DNA from: Hydrogenophilales bacterium
GTDB lineage: Bacteria > Pseudomonadota > Gammaproteobacteria > Burkholderiales > Thiobacillaceae
Length of the DNA: 34,507 nucleotides
Direction of reading: 5' to 3'
NCBI GenBank assembly: GCA_024636675.1
Contig: JAGXGM010000043.1
Location: 1 to 34,507, forward strand
The notes under the pieces are model-generated. The model saw only the letters and a program-made list of their open reading frames with translations, did not search any database and was not told the origin of the DNA. Shown here in pieces: positions 30,855 through 34,507 of the stretch. A program made the translations under genes and the position numbers. Each line of letters opens with the position of its first letter. Positions within the stretch are counted from its first letter, which is position 1.

Positions 30855-31703
30855 ATGAAGCTATTGAGCTGGAACATCCAATGGGGCCGCGGCCTGGACG
30901 GGCGGGTCGACCTCGCGCGCATCCTCGGGACCCTCCATGGGCTGGGCGATTTCGACGTCATCTGCCTGCAGGAAGTCGCGGTCAACTTTCCCGACCTGCC
31001 CGGCAGTTGCGGCGAAGACCAGTTTGCCGAACTGTCCGCCGGCCTGCCCGGCTATACGGGCATCTACGGCGCGGCGACCGATGTGCCCGACAGCCGCGGC
31101 GGCCGCAGCCAGTTCGGCAACGCCCTCTTTTCCCGCCTGCCGGTCGGCCAGGTGTGGCGGCACCCGCTGCCGTGGCCGGCCGAGCCCGACGCGCCCAGCA
31201 TGCAGCGGGTGCTGGTGGAAGCCGTGGTGACGGCCGGCTTCGGCCCGCTGCGCGTGCTGACCACCCACCTCGAGTACTTCTCGCAGCGCCAGCGCCAGAT
31301 CCAGATCGACGCCATCCGCCGCCTGCACGTCGAGGCCTGCGCCATGTCCGCACGCTCGCCGCTGGCAGAAGAACAGGACAGCGCCTTCGAGGTGTTTCCC
31401 CGGCCCGCCGAGGCGCTGCTGTGCGGCGACATGAACTTCCGCGCATCGGCGCCCGAGCGGTCGCAGCTCCTCGCCCCCTTTGTCGGCGGGGCGCCGGGTT
31501 TCCGCGATGCCTGGTCCGTGCTGCATCCCAATATGCCGCACGCCCCCACGGTCGGCATCCACCCGGTGGGTTTCGTTGATCAACCCGAATGCTTCGATTT
31601 CGTCTTCGTCACCGAAGGGCTGGCGAGCCGTCTTCAGGCGCACGGCATCGATGCCGCGACCGAGGCGTCGGATCACCAGCCGGTGTGGGTGGAGCTGGCC
31701 TGA
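30855..31703 (+). CDS. Endonuclease/exonuclease/phosphatase-family hydrolase
   Basis: 282 residues covering one EEP domain. Metal and catalytic motifs in order: LSWNIQWG (Asn7), ICLQEV (Glu40), HLEYFSQRQR, GDMNFR (Asp and Asn) and the C-terminal ASDHQPVW (His). This set marks Mg-dependent cleavage of a phosphodiester or phosphomonoester; the substrate (DNA, a phospholipid headgroup or other) cannot be told from sequence. No signal peptide, so probably cytoplasmic. GAAGGAAAC precedes the ATG at 30855; the frame is open upstream but without a start signal. Convergent with ureG. Confidence 0.88.
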   Translation: MKLLSWNIQWGRGLDGRVDLARILGTLHGLGDFDVICLQEVAVNFPDLPGSCGEDQFAELSAGLPGYTGIYGAATDVPDSRGGRSQFGNALFSRLPVGQVWRHPLPWPAEPDAPSMQRVLVEAVVTAGFGPLRVLTTHLEYFSQRQRQIQIDAIRRLHVEACAMSARSPLAEEQDSAFEVFPRPAEALLCGDMNFRASAPERSQLLAPFVGGAPGFRDAWSVLHPNMPHAPTVGIHPVGFVDQPECFDFVFVTEGLASRLQAHGIDAATEASDHQPVWVELA

Positions 31704-31802
31704 GCGGAGCCTGGGTCGGGCAGCGGGGTTGGCTGTCCTGGTGGGCTGAAAACCGCCTTCCATCATGCCGCCATGCGTCACCGCGCTCCCGGCACGGAAC
31801 CC

Positions 31803-32417
31803 TTAGCCCAGCATGCCTTCCCGCTCGACAAAGGCGATGATGTCCGCCAGGCCCTGCCCGGTCTTCAGGTTGGAGAAGGCAAACGGCCGCTCGCCGCGCA
31901 TCTTTCTGGTGTCGCGGTCCATCACCTCCAGCGAGGCGCCGACCATCGGCGCCAGGTCGATCTTGTTGATGACCAAGAGATCGGACTTGGTGATGCCGGG
32001 GCCGCCCTTGCGCGGAATCTTCTCGCCGGCGGCCACATCGATGACGTAGAGCGTGAGGTCGGACAGCTCGGGGCTGAAGGTGGCGGCCAGGTTGTCGCCG
32101 CCGCTTTCGACGAAGATCACGTCGAGGCCGGGGAAACGCTTGTTGAGCCGGTCCACCGCTTCCAGGTTGATGCTGGCGTCCTCGCGGATGGCAGTGTGCG
32201 GGCAGCCGCCGGTTTCCACGCCGATGATGCGCTCCGGGGCCAGCGCCTCGTTGTTCACCAGGAACTGCGCGTCCTCTTCCGTGTAGATGTCGTTGGTGAC
32301 GACGGCGAGCTTGTAGCGCTCGCGCAGCGCCTTGCACAGGGCCAGGGTCAGCGCGGTCTTGCCGGAGCCGACGGGGCCGCCGATGCCGACGCGCAGGGGT
32401 TGCGAGCGGTGGGTCAT
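31803..32417 (-). CDS. ureG: Urease accessory GTPase UreG
   Basis: SIMIBI GTPase that delivers nickel to urease with UreE, UreF and UreD/H. 204 residues. P-loop GGPVGSGKT (13-21), invariant nickel-binding C72-P73-H74 ([13 protein letters not shown]), [16 protein letters not shown], and guanine motif NKID. The ATG at 32417 overlaps the ureF stop (ATGA); the frame runs further up but that is ureF sequence. Last gene of the visible urease cluster. Confidence 0.98.
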   Translation of the reverse strand: MTHRSQPLRVGIGGPVGSGKTALTLALCKALRERYKLAVVTNDIYTEEDAQFLVNNEALAPERIIGVETGGCPHTAIREDASINLEAVDRLNKRFPGLDVIFVESGGDNLAATFSPELSDLTLYVIDVAAGEKIPRKGGPGITKSDLLVINKIDLAPMVGASLEVMDRDTRKMRGERPFAFSNLKTGQGLADIIAFVEREGMLG

Positions 32418-33082
32418 GATCTGAACAGTCTCGTGTATTGGGTTTCGTGACAGCTGCAGGCAATGGCGAAGGCCGGCAGGTAGTTGCAGGCGGTTTCGAG
32501 GTCGGCCGTGGCGGCATCTTCCGCCAAAGCGGGGATGCGCTGGCCCAGCGCCAGCAGCATGCGCTGGCCGGCGGTCTGTCCGAGCGGGACGGCCTTCACC
32601 GCAGCCATTACCTGGTTTTCCGCCCACGCCCACAGATAGCCGGCGACGGCATCCTGCGCGGCAATGCCCCAGGCCGCTGCCGCGCAGCTCCAGGCCAGCG
32701 GAAAGCTCGGCTGGCCGAATGCCGCGAGCCGCGCGGCCGGAAAGCCGCCCAGATCGGTCAGCAGGCGGGCCAGCGAATGCCCCATTTGCAGGGTCTCGGC
32801 GCGCAGTTCGGCGCTTTCGCGGCTGGCGACGAATTCGTCATCCAGCTGCGCGAGCCGCGCCGCGTCGTCCTGCGCCCAGGCGGCCAGCATGTGCGCCAGG
32901 TACACCGCTTCGAAACGCGCAATGCCGGATTCGAGACAGTCGCCGATCCAGTCCAGCGCTGTCGCCTCGTTCCTCACCGCGCCGGTTTCCACTACCCATT
33001 CCAGCCCCTGGGAATAGGCGTAGGCGCCGACCGGCAGGGTCGGGCTGGTCAGGTGCAGCAACCGAATCAGGGCGGGATTCAT
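32414..33082 (-). CDS. ureF: Urease accessory protein UreF
   Basis: Scaffold that joins UreG to the urease-UreD complex and gates nickel insertion. 222 residues, all helical, with the family start [25 protein letters not shown] and the C-terminal region around [20 protein letters not shown]. 4-base ATGA overlaps with ureE upstream and ureG downstream show tight translational coupling. No odd residues seen. Confidence 0.95.
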   Translation of the reverse strand: MNPALIRLLHLTSPTLPVGAYAYSQGLEWVVETGAVRNEATALDWIGDCLESGIARFEAVYLAHMLAAWAQDDAARLAQLDDEFVASRESAELRAETLQMGHSLARLLTDLGGFPAARLAAFGQPSFPLAWSCAAAAWGIAAQDAVAGYLWAWAENQVMAAVKAVPLGQTAGQRMLLALGQRIPALAEDAATADLETACNYLPAFAIACSCHETQYTRLFRS

Positions 33083-33591
33083 CGGCCGCCGCGCAGCAGC
33101 ATGTCGTGGATGCGGGGGCCGCGCCCTTCGCCGTCGGTGCTGTGGCCGTGGGGATGGGCATGGCCGCCGTGGCCGCCATAGGCGCCGCTCTCGGGGTCGA
33201 AGGGCGCTTCGCTTTCGGTGACCGTCAGCCCCAGCCCGCGCACCATCTCGCCCAGCACATGGTCGCGCGCAAAGCGCACCAGCCCCGGCTTCAGTTCCAC
33301 CGCCACGTGCCGGTTGCCCAGGTGATAGGCGGCGCGCGCCAGCAGCAGGGCGTCGTCGCTGCGCACCTCCATCACCGCCTCGGGCGCGGCCACCACCTCG
33401 ACGACGCGGCCGTCGTTGGCGAGCAGGCGCTCGCCGGCACGCAGCACCGCGCCGCGTTCCAGGAACAGGCCGGCTTCCTCGCCGCCCGCGAGCTGGGTGC
33501 GCAGCCGGCTCTTGCAGCGCAGGTCGAAGGGCAGCACCAGGCGTTCGGTTGCCGGCGTATCTGCGGGAGCGTGTTGTTCGATGACGATCAT
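33079..33591 (-). CDS. ureE: Urease accessory nickel chaperone UreE
   Basis: Binds nickel and passes it to UreG. 170 residues from the ATG at 33591 (MIVIEQHA). N-terminal peptide-binding domain (about 1-75), C-terminal metal-binding domain with YHLGNRHV, where the conserved His sits, and a His-rich segment GGHGGHAHPHGHS near the C-terminus that should store extra nickel. It starts 13 bases after the ureC stop. Ribosome-binding signal is weak, suggesting coupling with ureC. Confidence 0.95.
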   Translation of the reverse strand: MIVIEQHAPADTPATERLVLPFDLRCKSRLRTQLAGGEEAGLFLERGAVLRAGERLLANDGRVVEVVAAPEAVMEVRSDDALLLARAAYHLGNRHVAVELKPGLVRFARDHVLGEMVRGLGLTVTESEAPFDPESGAYGGHGGHAHPHGHSTDGEGRGPRIHDMLLRGGR

Positions 33592-33604
33592 GATCGGAGG
33601 CGGG

Positions 33605-34507
<903 letters not shown>

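Overview
The window is a continuous, gene-dense, GC-rich piece of a bacterial chromosome. Gene content and order (atpGDC, glmU-glmS, argS-SPOR-dsbA-SDR, priA, Tim44-like, hemE, gltBD, ureCEFG) point to a betaproteobacterium, most likely a Thiobacillus-like member of the Nitrosomonadales. That placement is inference from gene content and protein resemblance, not a phylogeny. There is no rRNA, tRNA, CRISPR, insertion sequence or prophage that I can support.

Layout: (1) 1-2942, + strand: end of the F1Fo ATP synthase operon (atpA 3' end, atpG, atpD, atpC) closed by a clear terminator. (2) 3188-4998, +: two tandem secreted OmpA-domain proteins, each with its own terminator. (3) 5134-8497, +: glmU and glmS, the UDP-GlcNAc supply for the cell wall, ending in a bidirectional terminator. 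(4) 8515-15255, -: an orphan NarL-type response regulator, a short-chain dehydrogenase, dsbA, a SPOR-domain protein, argS and priA. (5) 15593-18194, -: Tim44-like protein, hemE and a small secreted basic protein; then fadL-like porin on + (18481-19650). (6) 19719-24451, -: a two-component system related to GlrK-QseG-GlrR (QseE-QseG-QseF), and downstream of it three small envelope genes (DUF1328 membrane protein, EF-hand/BON protein, lipoprotein). (7) 24528-30467, -: gltD and gltB, glutamate synthase. (8) 30855-31703, +: an endonuclease/exonuclease/phosphatase-family enzyme. (9) 31803-34507, -: urease accessory genes ureG, ureF, ureE and the 3' part of ureC.

The most interesting part is region 6. 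Both transcription units that follow glrR start with near-consensus sigma-54 (-24/-12) promoters, at 21078-21093 and 20620-20635. Upstream of them lie three palindromes of the form TGTC-N10-GACA (one perfect, two with a single mismatch), the same form as the GlrR operator known from enterobacteria. GlrR here has the GAFTGAG sigma-54 contact loop and a recognition helix that closely resembles the enterobacterial one as I remember it. I infer a compact, self-contained envelope-stress circuit: kinase, lipoprotein, sigma-54 activator and two target units in about 5 kb. I know of no description of DUF1328 and BON/EF-hand genes as GlrR targets.

Other points of note: one OmpA-domain paralogue has Cys in place of the peptidoglycan-binding Asp; intergenic hairpins built from 7-base units occur at two places; 10-bp-phased GTAAC repeats lie between a small secreted protein gene and the porin gene; a perfect DnaA-box sequence lies upstream of priA; and a strong hairpin lies just before gltB.
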